DNA of 64,000 nucleotides from Cherax quadricarinatus. Its lineage: Eukaryota; Arthropoda; Malacostraca; Decapoda; Parastacidae. The stretch is from contig NC_091298.1 in NCBI RefSeq assembly GCF_038502225.1, positions 34,566,609 through 34,630,608 on the forward strand, in the 5' to 3' direction. The notes beneath the pieces are model-generated. The model was not told the DNA's origin. It saw only the letters and a list, made by a program, of their open reading frames with translations, and ran no database searches. Of this stretch, positions 1 through 12,318 are shown piece by piece (position 1 is the stretch's first letter; every line of letters starts with the position of its first letter). A program made the position numbers and the translations under genes.

Positions 1-1480
1 TCTTCTTTGCTCCAAAATGTTTTCTCTGCTCCAGTGTGTCTGCTCTTCTCCAGTGTTTCTACTCTTGTCCAGTGTGTCTTCTATGCTACAATGTCTTCTC
101 AGTTCCAGAGTGTCTTCTCTGCTCCAGTTTGTCTTCTCTGCTCAAGTGTGTCTTCTCGGCTCCAGTGTGTCTTCTCTGCTGCAGTGTGTCTTCTCTGCTC
201 CTGTGTGTCTTCTCTGCTCCAGTGTGTCTTCTCTGCTCCAGTGTGTCTTCTATGCTCCAGTGTCTTCTCTGCTCCAGTGTGTCTTCTCTGCTCCAGTGTG
301 TCTTCTCTGCTCCAGTGTGTCTTCTATGCTCCTTTGTCTTCTCTGTTCAAGAGTGTCTTCTCTTTTCCAGTGTGTCTTCTCTGCTCAAGTGTCTTCTCTG
401 CTCCAGTGTGTCGTCTCGGCTCCAGTGTGTCTTCTATGCTTCAGTGTGTCTTCTTTGCTCCAGTGTGTGTTCTCTGCTCCAGTGTGTCTTCTCTGCTCCA
501 GTGTGTCTTCTATGCTCCTTTGTCTTCTCTGTTCAAGAGTGTCTTCTCTTTCCCAGTGTTTCTTCTCTGCTCAAGTGTCTTCTCTGCTCCAGTGTGTCGT
601 CTCGGCTCCAGTTTGTCTTCTATGCTTCAGTGTGTCTTCTCTGTTCCAGTGTGTTTTCTCTGCTGCAGTGTGTTTTTTCTGCTCCAGTCTGTCTTTTCTG
701 CTCCAGTGTGTCTCCTCTGCTCCAGTGTGTCGTCTGTGCTCCAGTGTGTCTTTTCTGCTCAAGTGTGTCTTCCCTTCTCTAGAGTGTCTTCACTGCTTCA
801 GAGTGTCTTCTCTGCTCCAGTGTGTCTTCTCTGCTCCAGTGTGTCTTCTCTGTTCCAGTGTGTCTTCTCTGCTCCAGTGTGTCTTCTCTGCTCCATTGTG
901 TCTTCTCTGCTCCAGTGTGTCTTCTGTGCTCATGTGTGTCTTCTCTGCTCCAGTGTGTCTTCTGTGCTCATGTGTGTCTTCTCTGCTCCAGAGTGTCTTC
1001 TCTGCTCCAGAGTGTCTTCTCTGCTCCAGTGTGTCTGCTCTGCTCCAGTGTGTCTTCTGTGCTCCAGAGTGTCTTCTCTGCTCCAGAGTGTCTTCTCTGT
1101 TCCAGTGTGTCTTCTCTTCTTCAGTGTGCGTTCTCTGCTCCAGTGTGTTTTCTCTGCTCGAGTGTCTTCTCTGCTCCAGTGTGTCTGCTGTGCTCCAGTG
1201 TGTCTGCTCTGCTCTAGTGCGTCTTCTCTTCTCTAGTGTTTCTTCTCTGCTCTAGTGACTCTTCTCTGCTCCAGTGTGTCTGTTCTGCTCCAGTGTGTCT
1301 GCTCTGCTCTAGTGTGTCTGCTCTGCTCCATTGTGTCTTCTCTGCTCCAGTATTTTTTCTTCTCCAGTGCGCCTTGTCTGCTCCAGTGAGTGTTCTCCTC
1401 TCCAGTGTGTCTGCTTTGCTCCAGTGTGTCTGCTCTGCTCCAGTGTGTCTGCTCTGCTCCAGTGTGTCTTCTCGTTCTCT
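1..1480. repeat. 19-bp minisatellite array (CTCCAGTGTGTCTTCTCTG type)
   Basis: About 75 imperfect tandem copies of a 19-bp unit, TGTCTTCTCTGCTCCAGTG, with occasional 17-bp units. The array runs off the left edge of the window. Because 19 is not a multiple of 3 and the unit has few stop triplets, all three forward frames stay open for hundreds of codons and encode the same 19-residue cycle (SSLLQCVFSAPVCLLCSSV). These long reading frames are a by-product of the repeat and should not be called genes. Confidence 0.95.
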
Positions 1481-1514
1481 AAGAAGTCCAGAAGCTTAGT
1501 AACTTGCCAGACCT

Positions 1515-2060
1515 CGGCTCAGTGCTGCTGGTGTGTCTCAGCTGCTGATGTTTGTCCTAGCTGTTGGTGTGCGTCGCAGCTGCTGGTGTGTGGCCCACCT
1601 GCTGGAGTGTGGCCCAGCTGCTGGTGTATGACTCAGCTGCTGTGTCCGTGCTGCTGGTCTGTGGCCCAGCTGATGGTATGTGTCCTTGCTGTTGGTGTGT
1701 GACCTTGCTGCTGGTGTGTGTGTCAGCTTGTGGTGTGTGGCCCAGCTGATGGTATGTGTCCTTGCTGTTGGTGTGTGACCTTGCTGCTGGTGTGTGTGTC
1801 AGCTTGTGGTGTGTGGCCCAGCTGCTGGTGTGTGTGTCAGCTGCTGGCGTGTGTCCCAGTTGCTGGTGTGTGTCCCAGCTGCTGGTGTGTGTCCCAGCTG
1901 CTGGTGTGTGCGCCAGCTGATGGTGTGTATCCCAGCTGCTGATGTGTGGCCCAGCAGCTGGTGTGTGTCCCAGTTGCTTCTGTGTGACCCAGCTGCTAGT
2001 GTATGGCCCAGCTACTTCTGTGTGGCCCAGCTGCTGGTGTGTGTCAGCTGCAGGCACGTA
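1515..2060. repeat. 19-bp minisatellite array (CAGCTGCTGG type)
   Basis: Tandem copies of CAGCTGCTGGTGTGTGTCC with variants (gatggt, ttgtgg, tggccc). The period is again 19 bp. The open frames on both strands here (Cys/Trp-rich forward, His/Thr-rich reverse) follow the repeat period and resemble no protein family. Confidence 0.92.
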
Positions 2061-2089
2061 ACTTAACCTGTACCTTCCTGCTTGTCTCC

Positions 2090-3580
<1,491 letters not shown>

Positions 3581-3584
3581 GCGT

Positions 3585-3718
3585 GCTTAAAGGTGAGTGA
3601 GGAGAAGCCCAGGTGAAGTTAGTCTGCATGTTCGCCTACATACTCTGATCCCCATATGACTGACTGGCTAAAACCATACTAGAATTCTCTCTTAAGTGTG
3701 CGTGTTGTAAAGTTGTAT
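3585..3718. other. Unassigned spacer
   Basis: AT-rich sequence between the degenerate satellite and a decayed hammerhead-like element. No coding similarity, tandem repeat or known terminus was recognised. Confidence 0.5.
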
Positions 3719-3835
3719 ATCACTGGCATACAATACCGACGAGATGATGAATTAGACACATATGCAACATATGGGTATCTTTACTCTGTATACGTTTCGT
3801 CATCTGGCTGTCTTCATCATTACCTAACATGGAGG
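3719..3835 (-). mobile_element. Decayed hammerhead-like element, 3' portion
   Basis: On the minus strand the order matches the better copies: ATGATGA, a degenerate stem II, GACGAAACGTA, a TAAAGATACCCATATGTTGCA stretch shortened here, then a GTCGGTATTGTATGCC-like end near 3724-3740. The first core base is A instead of C or U, and stem II keeps only about three of four pairs. It therefore looks like a dead copy. Its cleavage-position triplet is GUA. Confidence 0.6.
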
Positions 3836-4049
3836 TAATCTAAAGTCTGTAGAAATATGCATTTAATTCATCAAGTTCTTTTGTGGTGGGAATAAATCTT
3901 AAACCTGAAATACTAAATACTGTCTTGGGAATACTTCATTCCATATCATTTCATTGCTCTGTCCACTATACTACAAGTTTGTATCTAACACAGCCTGGTA
4001 CAATAGGCCTATTGAACATACCTGTACCTCTGATACGACAATAACGATG

Positions 4050-4700
4050 TTTTCCTTCAGATGTTGTATTATGCTGCATTTGTTGTTATTTTCTTCAGCT
4101 GTTATGTGTTGCTGCAAGTGTTGTGTGGTGTAGCTGTTGCTGTTAGTTGTTGCAGCTTTTGTGTGTTTCACCAGCTACTTTATATGTGTTGCTGCTGCCG
4201 TTTAATGCTGTTATTCAAGCTGTGTGTTGTGTCTATGTTTGTGTGATGAAGTAGTTGTGTGTTCTTTGCATTTATTGTGTGTTGTTGCAGTTGAAAATGA
4301 TGTGTGTGTTGCATCATTTGATGTGTTTTGCTGCATAATTTGTTTTGCATATATTTAATGCGTTTCTGTAGTTTTTTAATGTTGTTGTTATTGTGTTTTT
4401 CTCTAGTTGTTGTGTTGCTGCAGTGGTTTACTGCTGCTTCAGTTGCCTTGTGTTGATGCAACTATTATATTTGTAGATGCAACTATTGTTTTGATGCAGC
4501 TGTTGCCTGTTGCTGCAACTGCTGTGTGAATCTGATATTATAGTATTGCGCTGTTGCTGTATTGTGTTGCTGAAGCTGTTGTGTGTCGCTGAAACTGTTG
4601 AGTGCTGCTCCCTCGGTTGTGTTCTGCAGATACTGTTAGAAGTTGCAGCTGTTAATTATTGCTCCAGCTGTTGCGTGTTGTTTTCGCTTTAGTGTTGCTA
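4050..4700 (+). repeat. Degenerate 19-bp satellite, second block
   Basis: Further diverged units of the GCTGCAGCTGTTGTGTGTT family, same orientation as 2090-3580. The few short open frames are Cys/Leu/Val-rich translations of the repeat. The block is separated from the first by about 470 bp that contains a decayed hammerhead-like element. Confidence 0.72.
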
Positions 4701-4831
4701 CAACAATTGTTTTCCCCACCATTAAGACAACTGCATTTCCGTAGCTGCATTTAGTAGTTGGTAATAAATGCTGCAAGGGAGTGCCGTGCAAAGTGTGAGT
4801 GCATTTTCCTAGTTAACCTGGGAGTTGAACT

Positions 4832-5085
4832 GGTCGTTCCGGATAACTCCCAGGTCACGGGTCGCTCCGGGTGGCTCCCAGGTCACGGGTCGCTCCGGGT
4901 GGCTCCCAGGTCACGGGTCGTTCCGGATAACTCCCAGGTCACGGGTCGCTCCGGGTGGCTCCCAGGTCACGGGTCGCTCCGGGTGGCTCCCATGTCACGG
5001 GTCGCTCCGGGTGGCTCCCATGTCACGGGTCGCTCCGGCTCGCTCCCAGGTCACGGGTCGCTCCGGGTGGCTCCCAGGTCACAGC
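4832..5085. repeat. 28-bp minisatellite (CAGGTCACGGGTCGCTCCGG type)
   Basis: About nine tandem 28-bp copies with CAGGTCACGGGTCGCTCCGG followed by GTGGCTCC. The first and fourth units carry TTCCGGATAACTCC instead. It is strongly GC-rich against AT-rich flanks. The open frames through it (GSLRVAPRSRVAPGGSQVTG) are repeat-driven. Confidence 0.95.
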
Positions 5086-5280
5086 TTAGTCCTTCGCATC
5101 AGTCTTTTCTTTATCCTAATTATTTGTTTTTATTTAATTATTCGATTTATTTATTATATAGTAATAAAAAGAAGATAAGTTTATTCCGTACACTGGCTAA
5201 GAACTACAAAACCTGACACAGTACAGTTTTATTCAAAGGGTTAAACATGTGATATTATTTGTTATAATTAAATATTCTGA

Positions 5281-5422
5281 AAGAGAGCTATGGATGTTGC
5301 AGTGTGAATGAGAATCTCAGCTGAAATGTCGGTGTTCTTCTGGTAAGACAGTGATGGAATAAGTAATGGTGAAAGTGTTTCTTCTTTCCTCGTGTCACCC
5401 TGTAAGAGTCTGCATCTGTGTT
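5281..5422 (+). mobile_element. Decayed LINE 3'-UTR fragment (RTE-like tail family)
   Basis: Resembles 7185-7372 in block order: 'atgttgcagt', then 'ttcttctggtaagacagtg', 'atggaataagtaatggtgaaag' in shortened form, and 'gtgtcaccctg'. I read it as an older copy of the same LINE 3' end. It directly abuts the 44-bp array. Confidence 0.5.
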
Positions 5423-6208
5423 TAACACCTTGACAACATCCCTGCAGCAAGGCTTCAAAACTTTGTAAACATCTTGACAACATCCCTGCAGCAAGGCTTC
5501 AAAACTTTGTAAACATCTTGATAACATCCCTGCAGCAAGGCTTCAAAACTTTGTAAACATCTTGATAACATCCCTGCATCAAGGCTTCAAAACTTTGTAA
5601 ACATCTTGATAACATCCCTGCAGCAAGGCTTCAAAACTTTGTAAACATCTTGATAACATCCCTACAGCAAGGCTTCAAAACTTTGTAAACATCTTGATAA
5701 CATCCCTGCAGCAAGACTTCACAACTTTGTAAACACCTTGATAACATCCCTGCAGCAAGCACTTTGTAAACATCTTGATAACATCCCTGCAGCAAGGCTT
5801 CAAAACTTTGTAAACATCTTGATAACATCCCTGCAGCAAGGCTTCAAAACTTTGTAAACATCTTGATAACATCCCTGCAGCAAGGCTTCAAAACTTTGTA
5901 AACATCTTGATAACATCCCTGCAGCAAGGCTTCAAAACTTTGTAAACACCTTGATAACATCCCTGCAGCAAGGCTTCAAAACTTTGTAAACATCTTGATA
6001 ACATCCCTGCAGCAAGGCTTCAAAACTTTGTAAACATCTTGATAACATCCCTGCAGCAAGGCTTCAAAACTTTGTAAACATCTTGATAACATCCCTGCAG
6101 CAAGGCTTCAAAACTTTGTAAACATCTTGATAACATCCCTGCAGCAAGGCTTCAAAACTTTGTAAACATCTTGACAACATCCCTGCAGCAAGGCTTCAAA
6201 ACTTTGTA
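5423..6208. repeat. 44-bp satellite array
   Basis: About 18 copies of a 44-bp unit containing CCTGCAGCAAGGCTTCAAAA followed by CTTTGTAAACATCTTGATAACAT in shortened variants. Copies are nearly identical; one at about 5750-5765 lacks the GGCTTCAAA segment. Each unit has a PstI-like CTGCAG hexamer. Minus-strand frames reading LSRCLQSFEALLQGC repeat with the unit and are not genes. Confidence 0.95.
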
Positions 6209-6326
6209 TCAGTAATGAGTTTTTTCTTAGTATGTAATTGAATTTAAGAGAGGATATTTAGCAACGGTTCTAAGTTCTTTGGTTTTATAAATATATATTT
6301 GCACTTCATCATACCTGATCATATAA

Positions 6327-6400
6327 CATAAGAACATAAGAATGTAGGAACACTGCAGAAGGCCTACTGGCCCATACGAGGCAGGTCCTTACAACAAGTA
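6327..6400 (-). mobile_element. CR1 3'-end fragment with ATAAGAACAT tail
   Basis: Reads on the minus strand like the 3' end of the CR1 at 21155-25203: '...gccagtaggccttctgcagtgttcct' in broken form, followed by ATGTTCTTATG repeats. The rest of the LINE is missing, so this is a strongly 5'-truncated insertion. Confidence 0.65.
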
Positions 6401-7113
6401 AAGAGTTTTCATAGATGACATTATTTAAGTTAAAACACATTGAACATAAAGGGACAATGAGTATTTGATCTTTGCTCAATGTTTTTTCCAAATAAATGAT
6501 TCCAAAAATATGTTTTGAATGTATTCATACAGATCATAAACCTTTTTCACCCTTCAGAACGTTAACAAAATATTGTCTATTCATTCCTCAGTAGATTTAT
6601 TCTTCTCTTCTGGTGATTATTTGTTCATTCCTTTTTGTGGATATAGTTCTATTATTTCAAATATATAGAGCAAATTATAATCCAAACATAATATATGAGC
6701 GATGAGAAACGCCAGTCTTACAAAGTTAAATACTTTAATTCCTGGAAAAATTATAAGATCAGCCATGAAAATTATAATTATTATCAAAACATTTTTTGGC
6801 AAGAAGGTGCAAGAGCTTAACTAATTACTTCATGTTCTTGCTGAAAATAGATGTGGGATTACTGGCTGATGTGTTTATGGAGCGGAGGTAAACACTTGAA
6901 GGCATTTATAAACTGTATGTAGGCAATTACTTAAGCCTTCCATTATTAAGTTAAGAAGCTTTCCTATTGAACTCTGGGGTTGAGCAAGACACCATTCTTC
7001 CTCATGAATCATCTGATTTATTAAGGCGCTACATTAGAAGTGGCTTCATAAGTGTATTGAGACAGCAAAAGCAGATATTCATTAGTTAACTCAGAATTTG
7101 AAGGAATAGGAGT

Positions 7114-7116
<3 letters not shown>
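6400..7116. other. AT-rich spacer without recognised features
   Basis: Only short open frames, no tandem structure and no family termini were seen. The minus-strand frames of 60 codons here have no recognisable motif. Confidence 0.5.

Positions 7117-7181
<65 letters not shown>
7117..7181. repeat. (TA)n microsatellite
   Basis: About 32 uninterrupted TA dinucleotides at one edge of a LINE 3'-UTR fragment. Confidence 0.98.
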
Positions 7182-7183
<2 letters not shown>

Positions 7184-7184
7184 A

Positions 7185-7368
7185 GGAGATGGGAAGTACA
7201 GTGCCTGCACTCTGAAGGAGGGGTGTTAATGTTGCAGTTTAAAAACTGTAGTGTAAAGCACCCTTCTGGCAAGACAGTGATGGAGTGAATGATGGTGAAA
7301 GTTTTTCTTTTTCGGGCCACCCTGCCTTGGTGGGAATCGGCCAGTGTGATAATAAAAAAAATAAATAA

Positions 7369-7372
<4 letters not shown>
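7185..7372 (+). mobile_element. LINE 3'-UTR fragment (RTE-like tail family)
   Basis: Contains GGCAAGACAGTGATGGAGTG, TTTTTCGGGCCACCCTGCC, TTGGTGGGAATCGGCC and an AATAAA-rich end, then passes into (AT)n. A related older copy lies at 5281-5422. The ending with a simple A/T-rich repeat is what a target-primed LINE insertion leaves. Assignment to the RTE-like LINEs elsewhere in the window is inference; no coding part is attached. Confidence 0.6.

Positions 7373-7462
<90 letters not shown>
7373..7462. repeat. (AT)n microsatellite
   Basis: About 45 AT dinucleotides with one C interruption near 7408, directly following the LINE tail. Confidence 0.97.
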
Positions 7463-7465
<3 letters not shown>

Positions 7466-7672
7466 CCTAATCAATTATAATCGACTAATTAAATTCTCTG
7501 TTTTTTTTTTATTATCCTCCTGTTAGAAATTTCGTTAACAATGAAGCCATTATTTCTCCTTCCCGATCACAACAATGTATTAATAAGCAACTCCTTCATG
7601 ATGAGTAGAAATGTCATTATCACTCCTACATGATCAAGACGAAGACGCATTTGCAACAGTTGTTACCTATAA

Positions 7673-7790
7673 AAAGATACCAAGCTTTTTTAAAAAGATA
7701 CTCAGCTCTTTAAAAAGATACCAAGCTCTTTAAAAAAGATACCAAGCTCTTTAAAAAGATACAAAGCTCTTTAAAAACTTACCCAACTCA
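7673..7790. repeat. 20-bp tandem repeat
   Basis: Five to six copies of TTTAAAAAGATACCAAGCTC with small indels. Confidence 0.85.
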
Positions 7791-7929
7791 TTTAAATGTC
7801 TTACTCTTCAACATATCTGTACTACATAGTATTTTCACCATCTCTGCTACGCTGAAAAATTGGAGTCTGATTAATTTTGTATGTGAGTTATGTGATCCTA
7901 TTTATTCTTGAACGTGTATTGTCCACAGG

Positions 7930-8132
7930 CAAGAATGACAATGTAAAGTAAAAGGACACAAGTGCAGCTAATGTGACATTTATTGTGGCAACGTTTCGCT
8001 CTCCAGGAGCTTGATAAAGCTCCTGGAGAGCGAAACGTTACCACAATAAATGTCACATTAGTTGCACTTGTGTCCTTTTACTTTACATATTGTCGGTAAT
8101 TCTACCAACTTTATTACAAGAATGACAATGTA
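7930..8132. mobile_element. Palindromic pair of hammerhead-like units flanked by a 16-bp direct repeat
   Basis: Two arms of about 72 bp (7941-8012 and 8017-8088) are near-perfect reverse complements around a GATA loop. Each arm carries AAAGCTCCTGGAGAGCGAAAC and GTT, shortened here, which is the stem II and GAAAC-GUU part of the hammerhead-like core found elsewhere. The whole is flanked by CAAGAATGACAATGTA at 7930-7945 and 8117-8132, a likely target-site duplication. The right end continues to ATTGTCGGTAATTCTACC, matching the GTCGGTATTCTATACC-type end of other copies. The join removes stem I from both units, so neither should be active as it stands. Confidence 0.8.
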
Positions 8133-8405
8133 TTGTGACATCCCCACGTTCATCCATCAAAGACTGAACGTTGGAAACAATGTGTTGTGACATCCCCACG
8201 TTGGAAACAATGTGTTGTGACATCCCCACGTTGGAAACAATGTGTTGTGACAATTCCACGTTCATCCATCACAGACTGAACGTTGGAAACAATATGTTGT
8301 GACATCCCCACGTTCATCCATCACAGACTGAACGTTGGAAACAATGTGTTGTGACATCCCAACGTTCGTCCATCACAGACCGAACGTTGGAAACATTGTG
8401 TTGTG
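8130..8405. repeat. Nested 30-bp / 52-bp tandem repeat
   Basis: Units read CCCCACGTTGGAAACAATG then TGTTGTGACAT (30 bp). Longer units of 52 bp carry an extra 22 bp, CATCCATCACAGACTGAACG plus TT. The insert itself ends in ACGTT, so one unit type can be derived from the other by recombination between ACGTT motifs. Confidence 0.88.
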
Positions 8406-8908
8406 ACATATATTAAAGGGAACCCATCACTGGATGACTACTGGTTCAAACGCTGTCTTACTCTTCTCCAACATAGCTCTAACGTTCCACTTCTTGTGAT
8501 AGTGTTAAAGATATATTTCTTGTGGTAGGGTTAAAGATATATTTCTTATGATAGGGTTAAAGATATATTTCCTTCCCCTCAACTTCTTAGGATATTCATC
8601 ATTGGCCACAACTTGAGTGTTATATTCTAATCTTAGAAATTCTAATAGAAACATTTAAATTCAGTCAAAAATCCATTCACTACCTTCCTTTTCATTTAAA
8701 TATTTATCTAATCTAGTTAATATGTAAGGTTTGCTTATCGAAGATTTCCAAAGGAAAAATTTCCAGTTTGTGAAGTAATATGGTTAAATAATTCTTAAAA
8801 GTAATATAATGTACTTTTTTGTTAAGGTTCTCACTATGATCTCTCAACAGAGTTTTCCTGACCATCTAAAGAAGTTTCATTGATATTGACATTATCCGAT
8901 CTATGGAA
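8405..8908. other. Spacer with a three-copy 27-bp repeat
   Basis: Around 8505-8575 there are three copies of GTTAAAGATATATTTCTT followed by GTGGTAGGG-like sequence. The rest is AT-rich and unassigned. Confidence 0.6.
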
Positions 8909-11666
8909 TGAGGTCGGCTGTGGATGGAAGACGAGGTGAAGTAGGCTGTGGATGGAAGACGTGGTGAAGTAGGCTGAGGATGGAAGACGTGGTGAAGTAG
9001 GCTGTGGATGGAAGACGAGGTGAAGTAGGCTGTGGATGGAAGACGAGGTGAAGTAGGCTGTGGATGGAAGACGAGGTGAAGTAGGCTGTGGATGGAAGAC
9101 GAGGTGAAGTAGGCTGTGGATGGAAGACGAGGTGAAGTAGGCTGTGGATGGAAGACGAGATGAAGTAGGCTGTGGATGGAAGACGAGGTGAAGTAGGCTG
9201 TGGATGGAAGACGAGGTGAAGTAGGCTGTGGATGGAAGACGAGGTGAAGTAGGCTGTGGATGGAAGACGAGGTGAAGTAGGCTGTGGATGGAAGACGAGG
9301 TGAAGTAGGCTGTGGATGGAAGACGAGGTGAAGTAGGCTGTGGATGGAAGACGAGGTGAAGTAGGCTGTGGATGGAAGACGAGGTGAAGTAGGCTGTGGA
9401 TGGAAGACGAGGTGAAGTAGGCTGTGGATGGAAGACGAGGTGAAGTAGGCTGTGGATGGAAGACGAGGTGAAGTAGGCTGTGGATGGAAGACGAGGTGAA
9501 GTTGGCTGTGGATGGAAGACGAGGTGAAGTTGGCTGTGGATGGAAGATGAGGTGGAGCAGGCTGTGGATGGAAGACGAGGTGAAGCAGGCTGTGGATCGA
9601 AGACGAGGTGAAGCAGGCTGTGGATGGAAGACGAGGTGAAGTTGGCTTTGGATGGAAGATGAGGTGAAGTTGGCTGTGGATGGAAGATGAGGTGAAGCAG
9701 GCTGTGGATGGAAGACGAGGTGGAGCAGGCTGTGGATAGAAGACGAGGTGAAGCAGGCTGTGGATGGAAGGCGAGGTGAAGCAGGCTGTGGATGGAAGAC
9801 GAGGTGAAGCAGGCTGTGGATGGAAGACGAGGTGAAGCAGGCTGTGGATGGAAGACGAGGTGAAGTTGGCTATGGATGGAAGACGAGGTGAAGTTGGCTG
9901 TGGATGGAAGATGAGGTGAAGCAGGCTGTGGATGGAAGACGAGGTGAAGCAGGCTGTGGATGGAGGACGAGGTGAAGTTGGCTGTGGATGGAAGACGAGG
10001 TGAAGCAGGCTGTGGATGGAAGATGAGACGAAGCAGGCTGTGGATGGAAGACGAGGTGAAGCAGGCTGTGGATGGAAGACGAAGTGAAACAGGCTGTGGA
10101 TGGAAGACGCGGTGAAGCAGGCTGTGGATGGAAGATGAGGTGAAGCAGGATGTGGATGGAAGATGAGGTGAAACAGGCTGTGGATGGAAGACGCGGTGAA
10201 GCAGGCTGTGGATGGAAGACGCGGTGAAGCAGGCTGTGGCTGGAAGATGAGGCGAAGCAGGCTGTGGATGGAAGACGAGGTGAAGCAGGCTGTGGATGGA
10301 AGATGCTGTGAAACAGGCTGTGGCTGGATGATGAGATGAAGCAGGCTGTGGATGAAAGACGAGGTGAATCAGGCTGTGGATGGAAGACGCGGTGAAGTAG
10401 GCTGTGGCTGGAAGATGAGGTGAAGCAGCCTGTGGATGAAAGACGAGGTGAATCAGGCTGTGGATGGAAGACGCGGTGAATCAGGCTGTAGATGGAAGAC
10501 GCGGTGAATCAGGCTGTGGATGGAAGACGCGGTGAAGCAGGCTGTGGATGGAAGACGAGGTGAAGCAGGCTGTGGATGGAAGACGAGGTGAAGCAGGCTG
10601 TGGATGAAAGACGAGGTGAAGCAGGCTATGGATGGAAGACGAGGTGAAGCAGGCTGTGGATGGAAGACGAGGTGAAGCAGGCTGTGGATGGAAAACGAGA
10701 TAAAGCAGGCTGTGGATGGAAGGCGAAGTGAAGCAGGCTGTGGATGAAAGACGCGTTGAAACAGGCTGTGGATGGAAGACGAGGTGAAGCAGGCTGTGGA
10801 TGGAAGACTAGGTGAAGCAGGCTGTGGATGGAAGATGAGGTGAAACAGGCTGTGGATGGAAGACGCGGTGAAGCAGGCTGTGGATGGAAGACGCGGTGAA
10901 GCAGGCTGTGGCTGGAAGATGAGGCGAAGCAGGCTGTGGATGGAAGACGAGGTGAAGCAGGCTGTGGATGGAAGACGAGGTGAAGCAGGCTGTGGGTGGA
11001 AGACGAGGTGAAGCAGGCTGTGGCTGGAAGATGAGGCGAAGCAGGCTGTGGATGGAAGACGAGGTGAAGCAGGTTGTGGATGGAAGACGAGGTGAAGCAG
11101 GCTGTGGATGAAAGACGCGTTGAAACAGGCTGTGGATGGAAGACGAGGTGAAGCAGGCTGTGGATGGAAGACTAGGTGAAGCAGGCTGTGGATGGAAGAT
11201 GAGGTGAAACAGGCTGTGGATGGAAGACGCGGTGAAGCAGGCTGTGGATGGAAGACGCGGTGAAGCAGGCTGTGGCTGGAAGATGAGGCGAAGCAGGCTG
11301 TGGATGGAAGACGAGGTGAAGCAGGCTGTGGATGGAAGACGAGGTGAAGCAGGCTGTGGGTGGAAGACGAGGTGAAGCAGGCTGTGGCTGGAAGATGAGG
11401 CGAAGCAGGCTGTGGATGGAAGACGAGGTGAAGCAGGTTGTGGATGGAAGACGAGGTGAAGCAGGCTGTGGATGGAAGACGAGGTGAAGCAGGCTGTGGA
11501 TGGAAGACGAGGTAAAGCAGGCTGTGGATGGAAGACGCGGTGAAACAGGCTGTGGATGGAAGACGAGGTGAATCAGGCTGTGGATGGAAGACGAGGTGAA
11601 GCAGGCTGTGGATGGAAGACGCGGTGAATCAGGCTGTGGATGGAAGACGAGGTGAAGCAGGCTGTG
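8909..11666. repeat. Large 28-bp satellite array (~98 units) with higher-order structure
   Basis: A 28-bp unit with GTGAAGYAGGCTGTGGATG at its centre repeats about 98 times. The left third (about 8990-9500) is almost perfectly homogeneous with GAAGTAGG. Further right GAAGCAGG dominates, with many variants (ACGCGG, ATGAGGC, GGCTGGAAG). A distinctive variant (GATGAAAGACGCGTTGAAAC) occurs at about 10743 and again 364 bp later, and 364 is exactly 13 units. The ~168-codon minus-strand frame at 11172-11678 is a by-product of the repeat. Confidence 0.97.
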
Positions 11667-12318
11667 CAGAAAGTGCAATGGGATATGTAGGCGATGGGGC
11701 AGGTCACTTCCTCGGCAAACGGGCAGTCCTCTTCCTGAGTGAAGGTCGGGTTAAAGTGGGAAGTGGACGCTCTCCCTGATAAGGTTTCTCAGGCCGCTAT
11801 TCACTCACTCACTGGCTGGGTCGTGAATGTTACACTTGCCTCTCTCTGTTGCTTGTGTAGTAACATTATCTTGATCACCTACCAATTTTTAAGATGTTAA
11901 TAACTCCTAAAACCTTGTTAAGTAGCTATAATTTAACAGTTAATAGTCTTTAATAATAAACTTCCAGGAAGTTTTCTCAGATAATCTTAATTTTATATCA
12001 TAACTTTGTTTCAGGTTAAAACAAGTTTGATTCACAATCCTGGTCTAAACCCTTTTATACCCTGGAAGGGTAACACTTTCAATAACAAGCTTTTTTAGAG
12101 TTAATTACAAAACAACACCAGAAAGGTAATATTCATTAGACACCTTATAAAAAAAATCTTGATCAATCATAGGTACTTACGCCGTTTCCTCCTTGGTTAC
12201 ACATGTTTGCAGCATAATGTCTCCTCTTCTGGATGTGCCCTGCATTTCCCAAACAAGATTTGCTATTATTTTTTACCTTGCTTCAATCAGATAATTATAT
12301 TCCCTCATAATACGCTAC
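11667..12318. other. Non-repetitive-looking spacer
   Basis: No tandem repeat, transposon motif or long open frame was seen. Its composition is more even than that of the arrays around it. It lies downstream (minus-strand sense) of the candidate exon at 12319-12472. Confidence 0.5.

Noticed and set aside
7..1499. Long forward open frames of 87-412 codons
   Set aside because: They follow the 19-bp repeat in all three frames and give the same cyclic peptide; no start context, domain or non-repeat sequence.
5268..5872. Overlapping minus-strand frames reading LSRCLQSFEALLQGC
   Set aside because: Repeat-driven translation of the 44-bp array.
7975..8045. Bacterial-type rho-independent terminator
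   Set aside because: Long perfect stem, but in eukaryotic repeat DNA without a T tract or upstream gene; it is an inverted pair of dispersed elements.
4832..11666. CRISPR-like arrays
   Set aside because: Units are contiguous tandem copies without unique spacers, in a eukaryotic context with no cas genes.
11172..11678. 168-codon minus-strand frame rich in Pro/Ser/His
   Set aside because: Translation of 28-bp satellite units; 84 bp gives a 28-residue cycle.
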